A DNA stretch of 64,000 nucleotides. It comes from Bdellovibrionales bacterium RIFCSPHIGHO2_01_FULL_40_29 (GTDB lineage Bacteria; Bdellovibrionota; Bdellovibrionia; Bdellovibrionales; Bdellovibrionaceae). Location of the stretch: the NCBI GenBank assembly GCA_001771815.1, contig MEPU01000013.1:496001-560000 (forward strand). Reading direction: 5' to 3'. Below are positions 17,230 to 25,413 of this stretch, in pieces. The notes beneath the pieces are model-generated. The model worked only from the letters and a program-made list of their open reading frames with translations. It ran no database searches and had not been told where the DNA came from. The first letter of the stretch is position 1. Each line of letters begins with the position of its first letter. A program made the position numbers and the translations under genes.

Positions 17230-18198
17230 TTATAACCAGGGGTCCTTTTGTGACAAATGATTCTGGACATAGTCAGTGATTGCTTTTTCTAGACTCCACT
17301 CCGGAGCGGATAAGTTCTGTGAACTCCATTTGGTCATATCGGCTTTAGTGAAATACTGATACTGATTGCGAATAGAATCTGGCATCTCGAGCCAATTGAT
17401 TTGGAGCGGCTTTCCCATGGCAGCAAACAAGGCACGAGCCATATCCAGCCAAGAGCGAGCCTCGCCAAAACCCATATTGTAAATACCGCTTTGAGGCTTT
17501 TTTTGAATGAGTTCACGTATCCAGCGAGTTATATCTTTGACGTAAACAAAATCGCGCAGTTGTTCACCATCTTTGTAATTTGCATTGTAGGATTTAAAAA
17601 GTCCCAACTCGTTGGTTTTTAGAATCTGATGATAGGCCTTAAAGGCCACGCTGGCCATAGATCCTTTTTCATACTCATTGGGGCCAAAAACATTGAAAAA
17701 TTTCAAACCATACCAATTGGGTGGAGTTGCTTTTTGCTTTGCAACCCATCGATCCATGATCACTTTGGATTCACCGTATAAGTTTAATGGTTTCAATTTT
17801 TCCGAATCCAATGAGTCATTGAATCCGTTTTCGCCAGCGCCGTAGGTGGCTGCGCTACTGGCATAAATGAGACTCTTTTGATTCTGTGAGCACCATTCAA
17901 ATAGACGTTGAGAGTATTGAAAATTATTAGCAAACAAATAGTCCCAATTTGTTTCGGTTGTCGATGAGCAGGCGCCCATGTGAACAATCCAGGTGACCGA
18001 TTTTTTGGCTTCTGGCGTGGCTAAAAAACTCCAAAGTTCTTGAGCTTCGAAAAATTGGCTGTATGTGCGTTTTTGTAAAAGATTCCTGTTTGATAGGTTG
18101 ACGGTATCAACACAGATAATGTCTGTGATGCCGGCTTGGTTAAGCTCCCACACGAATGCACTTCCAATAAATCCATTTGCTCCAGTGACAATAATCAT
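17230..18198 (-). CDS. hldD: ADP-L-glycero-D-manno-heptose 6-epimerase
   Basis: Epimerises ADP-D-glycero-D-manno-heptose to the L-glycero form used in lipopolysaccharide inner core. It is an extended SDR: MIIVTGANGFIGSAFVWEL (NAD loop TGxxGFIG), HMGACSSTTETNWDYLFANN, the catalytic YGESK (NLYGESKVIMD), and KFFNVFGPNEYEKGSMASVAFK, which is diagnostic for HldD. The ATG at 18198 lines up with the conventional start MIIVTG. A second in-frame ATG at 18216 adds six residues and has a weak GTGAG site, so either is possible. It leads a minus-strand operon with the aromatic hydroxylase and trmJ. The window contains no other LPS-core genes. Confidence 0.93.
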   Translation of the reverse strand: MIIVTGANGFIGSAFVWELNQAGITDIICVDTVNLSNRNLLQKRTYSQFFEAQELWSFLATPEAKKSVTWIVHMGACSSTTETNWDYLFANNFQYSQRLFEWCSQNQKSLIYASSAATYGAGENGFNDSLDSEKLKPLNLYGESKVIMDRWVAKQKATPPNWYGLKFFNVFGPNEYEKGSMASVAFKAYHQILKTNELGLFKSYNANYKDGEQLRDFVYVKDITRWIRELIQKKPQSGIYNMGFGEARSWLDMARALFAAMGKPLQINWLEMPDSIRNQYQYFTKADMTKWSSQNLSAPEWSLEKAITDYVQNHLSQKDPWL

Positions 18199-18384
18199 GA
18201 GCGGATTATCTGGCATAACTCACAATGTTCGCAACTATTTTAACTGTGGTTAAAGTAATCACTATTGAAAATAGTTCTTAGAGATAACTTTATAAGCAAT
18301 TTAGGTGGATTTGAGGCTTAAAAATCCAGGCACAGGCGTTGCTTTTAAATGTCACTGTACATAACTGTCGGTGGGAGACCAAAA

Positions 18385-19986
18385 GTGAAGTCATGGGGAA
18401 TTATCATAGTTACAGCCTTGGGGTTTTTAATGGGGCTGATCTTAGCTGGAGTTGGGGTGACTTCAGCTAAGACTTATTTCTCTTCGAAATCGAAAGTCGA
18501 GAAAATGGTGGATTCTTATTGGCGTGACGCGGACTTAAGTTCAAAAGAATTATTTCAACTGATTTCAAATACAAACTGTCAAAGTTCAGAAAAATATTTT
18601 TTAGCCTGTGTCAATTCAGTCCTGCAGGTACTGCCGAAGTATCACTTGGTGCTTTCGCCAGAAACGGGCTCTCTGAGTCGTGTCGAGATGGCATCTGAAT
18701 ACGATGGTCGTTCAGAAAAAGAAAACTTGCAGCCCTATATACGCGCCTATGAACTACAGAAGAATCACCGGATTAATTTTGAAAGCATTTGGAAACAAAT
18801 TTTAGATGCGGAACCTTCTGAGGAAACGGAAAGTTACACGATAGGGATGGGAATAAACGGATTTCTATCCGTTTATAAAGACCCACACACTTATATTTTA
18901 CCGAATCAATTTTTTGAGGAGGTCGGTTCAAAGTCAGAACGGTCTCATTTATTTGTCGGTATTTCTTTTGAGCGAAAGAACGGTAGTATTTTTGTTCGTC
19001 GAATATACAGAAACTCGGATGCCGAAAGGTCCGGTTTAAAAGAACAAGATGAACTTTTGAGTTTAAACGGTCAGAACGCTCAATTTTTGAATTTACCGGA
19101 TATCAGTACGATTCTTAAAAACTCAGAGATTAACCAGTTTGCTATTCGAATCAAAAGAAATGGTGAAGAAAAAGAATTAGTCATCGAGCGCTCGCACCGA
19201 GTTCTGAATCATATTTTCGTCGAAAGAATATCTGGATTGCGGGATTATGCAGTTTTGACTCTGTCTAAGTTTAATCGCGGTGTTTGCTCTGAAGTGAGTA
19301 ATCATATTAAAGATTTATTCGAAGGATCTGTTTCGGGTCTTGTGCTGGATTTACGAGATAATCCAGGTGGCGAGCTGAATGAAGTCGCATGTCTTGCTGG
19401 TTTATTTATTGGAATGAATAAGAAAATATATTCAGTTAAATATTTTGATCCATTGAAAATTGATGAGGTGGTTCTGACAACGGGATCATTGCTATATACA
19501 GGGCCGCTGGTGGTTTTAGTGAATAGTTCGTCAGCCAGTGCCTCAGAACTTTTGGCTGGTGCCTTGCAAGAGTACAATCGTGCTGCCGTTGTGGGAGAGC
19601 GAACATTTGGTAAAGGAACTTTTCAGGAACCTGAAGTTTGGAATAAGAATTCTAAAATTTCTCTTTTTAAAACCCAAGGATTTTATCTTTTACCAAGTGG
19701 TGCTTCGCCACAACTTAAAGGCATCAATCCTGATTTCTTAGCCGATGAGGCTCATGTGCAGTTGCGAGAAGCATCAAATTATTTTAATCCCATTGTTCCT
19801 AAGAATAAAGAGCAAGAGTCTCGTCGTGCTGTCACTGATTTTGAATTGGAATTCAAAAAATGTTCGAGCACTAATTTGTTTCAAAGGGAAGATCTTATTT
19901 TGAAAAAAGGTTTGGACGTGCTGTCATGTCATCGCATTTCATCTGCGATGGCATCGAAGTTTTCTCCAGAAGAATTCAATCAATAA
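18385..19986 (+). CDS. S41-family C-terminal processing peptidase with PDZ domain
   Basis: Periplasmic serine protease of the CtpA/Prc type, membrane-anchored by an N-terminal helix (WGIIIVTALGFLMGLILAGVG). A PDZ domain follows (FVGISFERKNGSIFVRRIYRNSDAERSG), then the tail-specific protease domain. The catalytic serine lies in NSSSASASELLAGAL and the lysine in GERTFGKGTFQEP, so the Ser-Lys dyad is intact. GTG 18385 is preferred because GGGAG sits 7 nt ahead of it. The track start ATG 18349 would add 12 residues without a good site. The gene ends 11 nt inside the convergent ATP-grasp-like gene. Substrates are unknown; relatives trim periplasmic proteins or cell-wall hydrolases. Confidence 0.9.
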   Translation: MKSWGIIIVTALGFLMGLILAGVGVTSAKTYFSSKSKVEKMVDSYWRDADLSSKELFQLISNTNCQSSEKYFLACVNSVLQVLPKYHLVLSPETGSLSRVEMASEYDGRSEKENLQPYIRAYELQKNHRINFESIWKQILDAEPSEETESYTIGMGINGFLSVYKDPHTYILPNQFFEEVGSKSERSHLFVGISFERKNGSIFVRRIYRNSDAERSGLKEQDELLSLNGQNAQFLNLPDISTILKNSEINQFAIRIKRNGEEKELVIERSHRVLNHIFVERISGLRDYAVLTLSKFNRGVCSEVSNHIKDLFEGSVSGLVLDLRDNPGGELNEVACLAGLFIGMNKKIYSVKYFDPLKIDEVVLTTGSLLYTGPLVVLVNSSSASASELLAGALQEYNRAAVVGERTFGKGTFQEPEVWNKNSKISLFKTQGFYLLPSGASPQLKGINPDFLADEAHVQLREASNYFNPIVPKNKEQESRRAVTDFELEFKKCSSTNLFQREDLILKKGLDVLSCHRISSAMASKFSPEEFNQ

Positions 19987-21094
19987 TAATGCAGGCAAAC
20001 CCACCACCCGGTGTGCGGAGATTCGTGGTTTGTCCCTGATAAATTCTGGCAATAATCATCTGCAATTGATCTTTGTAAGCATAGCATCTTAAATCATACT
20101 TAAATTTTGCGGGTTGATTCTCAAAGGTGACTGTAATTTCGGACGCATTTGAAACTTGTTGTGCAATAAAATTATCTTGAAATGAATTATCAAAAGCTGT
20201 GCGTGAAATGGAGGCGCCTTTGTAAGCCTGCTTGCTTCCAAAAGAATTCTTGGGCTTAAAAAATAATTGCTTGCGCATGGCCCAGATTTCGTCTCGATTT
20301 TCTGTAGCTAAGTCATAGACGGGTAATAGACTTGCAGGCTTTGGCACATCTGTTTGTAAATTCCAATCAATCATGCGTTGCTTGTCAGCTAATAAAAAAT
20401 AATCGTAAGGGTTTGGAGATAGATTCAATTGTCCTGAATTATAAAGCTTGCGAATGGGTTGAGATGCTTCTGACGATAAATAAAAATCAGTATAGCGATT
20501 ATATAAAAACGAGTGCTCCGCGCTGACATTTTTAAGATCAAGAATTTCACATTGAATTTGATTTCGAGTAAACATTTTTTGATACACTAAAAATTCAAGA
20601 AATAATCGCTGTTCAGTGGGGTTTTCATCTAAAATTCCCAATGAATAAGGTGCGGTCTGTCCTGTCAGTTGCATTTCTTCAATGAACATTTGAATTAATT
20701 CGGGTTCTTGAAATGGCAACACATTTCTTAACTGATGAAACTGATACAGCTCAAGTCCTAATGCCAAGAATGCGGCGTTTGTATTGATTTCAATGAGCTC
20801 CAGGTGATTCGAGGAATTAACATGAAAGTCGTAACTCATGCACGCCGAAAAATTCGAAGGCCGACGTAAATCTTTTGCATGAAATTGTGCGCTGAGTTTG
20901 GATTCTCCCCAGCTGCGCAAATTCCAGTAGGCTTTAATTTCTTGCTTTATTTCAGTGAGCAAATTTTGACTGAGATGAATTTGAAATGGTGAGATCATTT
21001 GGTCAGCGACCAAACCATCAAGTTGGGCTTCTGAAAAATCAGGATAATTTTTTACTAAATGTTGGATGAAACTTGATTTCAGACTCATGCCCAT
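19976..21094 (-). CDS. Possible ATP-grasp-fold protein of unknown function
   Basis: A 372-residue soluble protein without signal peptide. The C-terminal third resembles an ATP-grasp core: RKQLFFKPKNSFGSKQAYKGASI would be the phosphate/adenine-binding segment, IAQQVSN...ITVTF follows, and DLRCYAYKDQLQMIIARIYQGQTTNLRTPGGGFA looks like the late Arg/Asn metal-binding strands. The N-terminal half contains ELIEINTNAAFLALGLELYQF, a stretch seen in glutathionylspermidine-synthase-like ATP-grasp proteins. I cannot assign a substrate. It converges with the S41 protease (11-nt overlap) and is divergent from xth. Confidence 0.5.
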   Translation of the reverse strand: MGMSLKSSFIQHLVKNYPDFSEAQLDGLVADQMISPFQIHLSQNLLTEIKQEIKAYWNLRSWGESKLSAQFHAKDLRRPSNFSACMSYDFHVNSSNHLELIEINTNAAFLALGLELYQFHQLRNVLPFQEPELIQMFIEEMQLTGQTAPYSLGILDENPTEQRLFLEFLVYQKMFTRNQIQCEILDLKNVSAEHSFLYNRYTDFYLSSEASQPIRKLYNSGQLNLSPNPYDYFLLADKQRMIDWNLQTDVPKPASLLPVYDLATENRDEIWAMRKQLFFKPKNSFGSKQAYKGASISRTAFDNSFQDNFIAQQVSNASEITVTFENQPAKFKYDLRCYAYKDQLQMIIARIYQGQTTNLRTPGGGFACIIID

Positions 21095-21158
21095 TTAGTG
21101 TTGCCACATTCACGAGCTTGTTACAATGAAAAGCAATAACACTGGAAGATAAATATCT

Positions 21159-21926
21159 ATGAAATTAATCACATGGAATGTAAATGGAATAAGAGCCAGC
21201 TACGGAAAAGGTCTTCACCAGTTGGTGCAGCAATTTCAGCCAGATATTTTGTGCTTGCAAGAAACCAAGGCTCATCGTGAACAAGTCGAACCTGTCGCTC
21301 AAAATTTAGGATTTGGTCATGACTTTTGGTCCTCAGCTGAGCGTAAAGGTTATTCAAGCGTTGCTACCTTTAGCCATATTCATCCAATCAAGGTGGTTAA
21401 GTCTATCGATTGCCCAGATTATGAAAGAGAAGGGCGAATTGTCTGGTCCACCTATGAAAATTTTGATTTGTATAATATTTACTTTCCAAATGGTGGATCG
21501 GGGCAAGAGCGTCACCATTTCAAACAAAAATTTTTAAAAGATTTAGCAGAGCATTTGCAATTTGAAATTCGCAAGGGTCGGGAAATCATTGTTGTTGGCG
21601 ATTACAATATCGCGCATCAGCCGATAGATGTTTATGATCCTGTTTTGTTAGCCAATGAATCTGGTTTTTTACCTGAAGAGCGTCAGTGGTTTAGTCAATT
21701 TTTGGAACTGGGTTTTGTTGATAGTTATAGGCATTTTAATCCGGATAAAAGAGATGTTTACTCGTGGTGGTCTTATAAAGAAATGTCCAGGGTTAAAAAT
21801 CGTGGATGGCGCATTGATTATATCTGTATCACCCGGGGGTTGGTGAAAAATTTAAAATCATGTGATGTATTGATGCAGCAAGAGGGTTCGGATCATTGCC
21901 CGGTCATTGCTGAGTTTGAGTTTTAA
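21159..21926 (+). CDS. xth: Exodeoxyribonuclease III (AP endonuclease)
   Basis: DNA repair nuclease that cleaves 5' of abasic sites and has 3'-5' exonuclease activity on duplex DNA. Family motifs occur in order: ITWNVNGIRASYGKG, DILCLQETKAH (metal Glu), YNIYFPNGG, VVGDYNIAHQPIDV (GDxN), GWRIDYICIT and the terminal SDHCPVIAEF (catalytic Asp-His). The length of 255 residues is usual. It has its own 64-bp upstream gap and is followed by the convergent transpeptidase gene 24 nt away. Confidence 0.95.
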   Translation: MKLITWNVNGIRASYGKGLHQLVQQFQPDILCLQETKAHREQVEPVAQNLGFGHDFWSSAERKGYSSVATFSHIHPIKVVKSIDCPDYEREGRIVWSTYENFDLYNIYFPNGGSGQERHHFKQKFLKDLAEHLQFEIRKGREIIVVGDYNIAHQPIDVYDPVLLANESGFLPEERQWFSQFLELGFVDSYRHFNPDKRDVYSWWSYKEMSRVKNRGWRIDYICITRGLVKNLKSCDVLMQQEGSDHCPVIAEFEF

Positions 21927-21950
21927 GAATAAATAGTGAAAATGAATTTC

Positions 21951-23240
21951 TTAACCACGGTTTTTCAATGCAGCATTGGCTTTTGCGGCGCGCTTTTCTT
22001 CAAGCCGTTCTTTAAAGTACTTTCGAAACATCATTTCACCAAGGGCAGAAGACTTTACAGTCCATTTGCGAATATTAACAGTGACAGCAGCAATTGCGAT
22101 TTTGTCATCTTGATCAGTCGCGTAACCAACAAACCAATCCGTGCGTCCACGAGGATTCATGCCGGTGAAGTGTCCGGTTTTTCCACCCATTTCAACTTCT
22201 TTAAACTTTTTATCACGAACAAGTTTACGAAAAGTTTTTCGCGACGTTCCGCTTAAAACAGTTTGCTCCATCATTTGGCGAACTTTCTCTGCAGATTCGG
22301 GACGTAAAATTTGTCCGCGCTCAAGAACTTTGGCCTGATAGATTTTTTCAGAATTGGAATCTTCAAGGGATTCTACTAAATAGGGGACAATCATTTTTCC
22401 GTCGTTAATAACAGAGGCCGCAATCATGGCTCCATGCACGGGACTTAATGTATTGAAGCGATTAAATCCAGAGGCCACCTCAGTCATGGCAAAACCTTTT
22501 TCGGTAGGAATGGTGGCTTGACTGGTTTCGACTTCGAAGTCCGTTGGGATCGTCTGGTTGAACATGAAACGTTGAGCATACTCTTTGAGATCGTGGGGTT
22601 CGAGATTCTCTAGACTGAGGCGACCAAATGCGGTGTTGATAGACCGAGCAAAGGCTTCTTTTAGAGTGATAAATCGCGTCCATTTGTTCACTTTGTCTGA
22701 GAGCACGTTTTTCTTGTAAAGGGTGTAGTTCCCGCCGTTGAATCCAATGCGATGCTCGGGACTGACGCCGGCTTTATCAACGGCAGCAGAAGCTGTAATG
22801 ATTTTAAAAATACTTGCCGCCGGAAATGTTGCGCGGAGATTCAAATTGCTTCCCTGAGAGTTTGCTTTTTCAAAGCTAGACATCGCCAAAATTTTCCCGG
22901 TTTTAGCGTCCATCATGAAGATGGCTGCGTAATCAGGCTTGTATCGCTTGAGTAGAGTTTCAGATTCTTTTTGGAGTTCTTGGTCAAATGTATAATTGAT
23001 TTTTAAATTGCGTTTTTCTGATTCGCCATCTGGAGCAAAATCGCCGGATTCAGGTTTTTTATTGGCTTTGATCAGTGGTGATAGCGAGTTGGATATGGTT
23101 AAGCGAGCATCAAGAGTTTTCTTGAGCCACTCGTCCTCTGTTTCGGGCGTAGTCTTTTCGTTAAAGAATAAAAAAGCCGTTAACAATAAAGCAAAAGGCA
23201 CCATCATCCATGATGCTATACGTCGTCTTCCATGTACCAT
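21951..23240 (-). CDS. Penicillin-binding protein transpeptidase domain protein
   Basis: A single-pass periplasmic D,D-transpeptidase-like protein of 429 residues. The N-terminus is a signal anchor (RIASWMMVPFALLLTAFLFF). The three serine-acylase motifs are SxxK in FPAASIFKIITAS, SxN in FARSINTAFGRLS, and KTG in GGKTGHFTGMNPRGRTDWFVGYA. All are present, so it should bind beta-lactams. The domain is the class B PBP / MecR-like transpeptidase type without a long dimerisation domain. It could cross-link peptidoglycan during growth, or remodel prey wall as predatory-bacteria PBPs can; the latter is speculation. It is divergent from the TetR gene 67 bp away. Confidence 0.88.
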   Translation of the reverse strand: MVHGRRRIASWMMVPFALLLTAFLFFNEKTTPETEDEWLKKTLDARLTISNSLSPLIKANKKPESGDFAPDGESEKRNLKINYTFDQELQKESETLLKRYKPDYAAIFMMDAKTGKILAMSSFEKANSQGSNLNLRATFPAASIFKIITASAAVDKAGVSPEHRIGFNGGNYTLYKKNVLSDKVNKWTRFITLKEAFARSINTAFGRLSLENLEPHDLKEYAQRFMFNQTIPTDFEVETSQATIPTEKGFAMTEVASGFNRFNTLSPVHGAMIAASVINDGKMIVPYLVESLEDSNSEKIYQAKVLERGQILRPESAEKVRQMMEQTVLSGTSRKTFRKLVRDKKFKEVEMGGKTGHFTGMNPRGRTDWFVGYATDQDDKIAIAAVTVNIRKWTVKSSALGEMMFRKYFKERLEEKRAAKANAALKNRG

Positions 23241-23307
23241 CTATGAATATAGGAACACAAAAAAAAGATCTTCTCAAGTGATACAGTTCGAATGATGATA
23301 AAAGTAT

Positions 23308-23934
23308 ATGAAAACAAAAGAACGAATTCTTTTAGGCGCTTTGGATCTGTTTAATTTGAATGCTGCGACAGAGGTCACAACGAACGATTTAGCTCGAGGA
23401 TTGAAGATGAGTCCGGGCAATTTGTACTTTCATTATAAAAACAAAGAACAGATTGTTCGTGAACTATTCAAACGTCTAGCTCAAGAGACGGCGATGATTT
23501 GGAAGCCTCAAACAAAAAAGTCAAATAACAAAGAAAAAATGGAAATGGTCGAGTTCATTGATCGCAACTTACAGCTTTATTGGAAGTATCGATTTTTTCA
23601 TCGCGAGCTGTACACGCTTCGAAAAGTAGACCCGGAGCTGTCGCGACTGTGGCGGGCTCATTTGCAGAAAATGCGTCGACTGATGATTGTGCTTCACAAG
23701 CATTGGGTGCGGGCAGGGGTGATGTTGCCGATTCAATCCAAGTATGAAATGGAATTCTTAGGAGAGCTTTTGTTTGTGGCTTCCAATAGCTTCATGCAGT
23801 TTTTTGAAACCGTGGATAGATCGCCGAATCAGCGCACGGTCGACAAAGCTCGCAAGCATATATTGCGAATGCTGATGCCTTACTTGAGTGTCGAAACTCA
23901 GAACAGCTTTGCAATTTTTTTCAAAGAGAAATGA
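23308..23934 (+). CDS. TetR-family transcriptional regulator
   Basis: A 208-residue repressor-type regulator. The N-terminal helix-turn-helix is typical: KERILLGALDLFNLNAATEVTTNDLARGLKMSPGNLYFHYKNKEQIVRELF. The C-terminal domain is helical and reads as the subgroup with a WKYRFFHRELYTLRKVDPELSRLWRAH segment, seen in TetR proteins linked to lipid or stress regulation. The ligand is unknown. It is divergent from the PBP gene, so the short shared 67-bp gap is the natural place for an operator. About 95 nt downstream lies a small exported-protein gene. Confidence 0.9.
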   Translation: MKTKERILLGALDLFNLNAATEVTTNDLARGLKMSPGNLYFHYKNKEQIVRELFKRLAQETAMIWKPQTKKSNNKEKMEMVEFIDRNLQLYWKYRFFHRELYTLRKVDPELSRLWRAHLQKMRRLMIVLHKHWVRAGVMLPIQSKYEMEFLGELLFVASNSFMQFFETVDRSPNQRTVDKARKHILRMLMPYLSVETQNSFAIFFKEK

Positions 23935-23967
23935 ATTCAAGACTTGAGTTAAATCTTAAAGGAGCTG

Positions 23968-23987
23968 GGCCACTAGGGCTTGTGGCC
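23968..23987. repeat. GC-rich inverted repeat downstream of tetR, ahead of the small exported-protein gene
   Basis: GGCCAC-N8-GTGGCC is a perfect 6-bp inverted repeat. It could act as a weak terminator for the TetR gene, or as an operator overlapping the upstream part of the promoter at 23995-24003. No T-run follows directly, which weakens the terminator reading. Confidence 0.3.
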
Positions 23988-23994
23988 GCTTCCT

Positions 23995-24003
23995 TGCTAT
24001 GAT
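23995..24003 (+). promoter_or_regulatory. Extended -10 promoter for the small exported-protein gene
   Basis: TGCTATGAT combines the extended TGn element with a five-of-six TATGAT -10 box. The -35 region at the usual distance is poor, as is common for extended -10 promoters. Transcription would begin about 20 nt before the ATG at 24030, which is preceded by GGGAG. Confidence 0.45.
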
Positions 24004-24029
24004 GATTTCCTGGGTGGGAGATAATCGGT

Positions 24030-24371
24030 ATGAAATTTAATCTGATATTCGCCATGGGGTGTTTTGTTTCTGTAACGGCTTTTGCGGATAGTTGCGATGA
24101 TGTCATCAGTGAATTGCAAGCCATGAAAAAAGCGCAATCCTCTATACAGGAATCGCTCATCGCAAACCACGGTCTGTTTGCTGGCTCGATGGAGAGCTAC
24201 GCAGACGCCTTGTCGTCCACGGGCGGCCGGGTCCACAAAACAGTCTCTTCCAATATGCTAGAGAGCGCCCAAGCTATCCGCGAGCGCGCCCAAAAAGCCC
24301 AAAACACAGCCCAGAAGCTAGACTCCGCCACAACCAAGCTCATCCAACAAATCACCAGCTGCCTCAAATAA
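24030..24371 (+). CDS. Small exported helical protein of unknown function
   Basis: A 113-residue protein with a signal peptide (MKFNLIFAMGCFVSVTAFA, cleaved about before DSCDD). A helical domain rich in Ala, Gln, Ser and Lys follows (SAQAIRERAQKAQNTAQKLDSATTKL), probably a coiled coil. Two cysteines, near the mature N-terminus and near the C-terminus (ITSCLK), could form one disulphide. A striking feature is base composition: from about 24180 to the stop, codons end in C and local GC is well above the neighbours, while the 5' half looks like the rest of the window. The first copy of a 22-bp repeat begins 7 nt after the stop. Confidence 0.7.
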   Translation: MKFNLIFAMGCFVSVTAFADSCDDVISELQAMKKAQSSIQESLIANHGLFAGSMESYADALSSTGGRVHKTVSSNMLESAQAIRERAQKAQNTAQKLDSATTKLIQQITSCLK

Positions 24372-24377
24372 AAAGGT

Positions 24378-24399
24378 AAAAAGGTACCAGCTCACTTTT
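24378..24399 (+). repeat. 22-bp dispersed inverted repeat, copy 1 (forms a hairpin)
   Basis: AAAAAGGTACCAGCTCACTTTT recurs as its exact reverse complement at 25414-25435. In this copy the sequence continues into CGCTGTACCT, so AGGTAC(C)AGC can pair with GCTGTACCT around a TCACTTTTC loop (24382-24409). It starts 7 nt after the stop of the small exported-protein gene. The type of element is not known. Confidence 0.7.
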
Positions 24400-24446
24400 C
24401 GCTGTACCTGCATGTCTTAGCTCTACCTAAAATTAACTAGATATAA

Positions 24447-24479
24447 GACTCAAATAATTTAATTTTGAGTCAGTTTTTT
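24447..24479 (+). terminator. Rho-independent terminator downstream of the small exported-protein gene
   Basis: GACTCAAA and TTTGAGTC form an 8-bp stem around a 9-nt AT loop, followed by AG and a run of six T. The stem is AT-rich, so efficiency may be moderate. Confidence 0.6.
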
Positions 24480-24631
24480 CTCATTCCTCTAAATTTAATG
24501 CAGCGCATTAAAGTCATAAAATCGTAAATAATTAAGTAATTACAATATTTTATCGAATTTAATTTCATGTAAGATTTTTCATTGCAAAATTTACAGGAAT
24601 ACATTTAGATAAGGCGGTTCCAAATTGGAAC

Positions 24632-24658
24632 TTAAGTTTCTGGCAAGGATGCCGATAA
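24632..24658 (+). promoter_or_regulatory. FliA (sigma-28) promoter for the DksA-like gene
   Basis: TTAAGTTT, an 11-nt spacer and GCCGATAA match the enterobacterial FliA consensus TAAAGTTT-N11-GCCGATAA at 15 of 16 positions with exact spacing. Transcription would start about 57 nt ahead of the ATG at 24722. In Bdellovibrio, sigma-28 is associated with attack-phase genes, which suggests when the DksA-like protein is made. Confidence 0.75.
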
Positions 24659-24721
24659 GGGTAGCCAAAGCGAAGCGACCCGCATACGAAAAAGCTTGAA
24701 AGAGCAACTAACGGAGGGGAA

Positions 24722-25105
24722 ATGGCAAAGAATACTGGAAGTAAGCTCACTGATAAAGTGATCAAGGATTGCCGCGATAAACTATTGAAATCAAAAATGG
24801 ATCTTTTGAATCGAGTTAAAGAAGCCCGTGAAAAACTAGATTTGGGTGAAAAAGGTGGAGACGAAGCAGATCAAACAATGCGTCTCTTGGCAGAACAAGA
24901 GATGTTAAATTTGAATGATCGTTTACGTTCACAACTCTACGAGATCGAAAGCGCACTTGGCCGTATTGAAAATGGATCTTTTGGAACGTGTGAAGAGACT
25001 GAAGAAGCCATTGAAGTTGAAAGACTTCGCGCTATTCCTTGGACTCGCTTGAGTATCGAAGGTGCGGAGATTCGCGAATCAGTAAATAAACGTTACGCTC
25101 GTTAA
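24722..25105 (+). CDS. DksA/TraR-family RNA polymerase-binding protein with degenerate zinc finger
   Basis: A 127-residue DksA-like secondary-channel factor, expected to bind RNA polymerase and modulate initiation, probably with ppGpp. An N-terminal coiled coil (residues ~15-80) has the tip motif GGDEADQTM, keeping the two acidic residues of the DxxDxA tip (D47, D50) but with Thr52 in place of the alanine. The C-terminal finger keeps only one of four cysteines: C90-x2-T93-x17-S111-x2-G114 against the usual C4 with identical spacing. It should therefore fold without zinc, as described for Pseudomonas DksA2. GGAGG precedes the ATG, and a sigma-28 promoter lies upstream. It overlaps the convergent small gene by 4 nt. 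Confidence 0.85.
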   Translation: MAKNTGSKLTDKVIKDCRDKLLKSKMDLLNRVKEAREKLDLGEKGGDEADQTMRLLAEQEMLNLNDRLRSQLYEIESALGRIENGSFGTCEETEEAIEVERLRAIPWTRLSIEGAEIRESVNKRYAR

Positions 25106-25326
25106 TAGACTTTTATATTAAAACCCTCTAATGCAACTGATTCGCTTTCAGTGAGATATTCGAGGGTTTTTTCTTTTTGAAATCCTAAGTGAGATTGAAT
25201 TTCAGCAGCAAGCATCTTTTCATTCTGGATTGATTCCGCCACGATGGCAGCAAAGTCTTCAATAGCTGCAAAGACATGAATTCCCCACGCAAAAATAAGT
25301 ACTAAAAAGATCCATCTTAAACTCAT
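25102..25326 (-). CDS. Short exported or membrane-anchored protein of unknown function
   Basis: A 74-residue protein. The ATG at 25326 is chosen because AGGAGG lies 4 nt ahead of it; the longer frame in the track has no such site. The N-terminus is a signal or anchor (MSLRWIFLVLIFAWGIHVFA), possibly cleaved after HVFA. A short acidic helical domain follows (AAIEDFAAIVAESIQNEKMLAAEI, SESVALEGFNIKVY). No family was recognised. It converges with the DksA-like gene and lies inside the segment bounded by the inverted 22-bp repeats. Confidence 0.6.
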   Translation of the reverse strand: MSLRWIFLVLIFAWGIHVFAAIEDFAAIVAESIQNEKMLAAEIQSHLGFQKEKTLEYLTESESVALEGFNIKVY

Positions 25327-25413
25327 AAAGCCTCCTGGCTTTGTTAGTTGGCTTTTCCTGATGTTTAGACGGAGCCAGCTATCGCTGAGGTTAAAACGAC
25401 GCACCGCTTACTA

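Larger units (their letters stand above)
24372..24721. other. 350-bp intergenic region: repeat hairpin, terminator, sigma-28 promoter and long 5' leader
   Basis: No convincing reading frame was found. In order it holds a 22-bp repeat that forms a hairpin, an AT-rich terminator for the small exported-protein gene, about 150 bp of AT-rich sequence with nothing recognised, a near-consensus sigma-28 promoter, and a ~60-nt leader carrying a GGAGG ribosome binding site before the DksA-like gene. Confidence 0.6.

Noticed and set aside
24651-24721. Cyclic di-GMP riboswitch in the long leader of the DksA-like gene
   Set aside because: The region has purine-rich stretches but does not show the conserved GEMM core elements.
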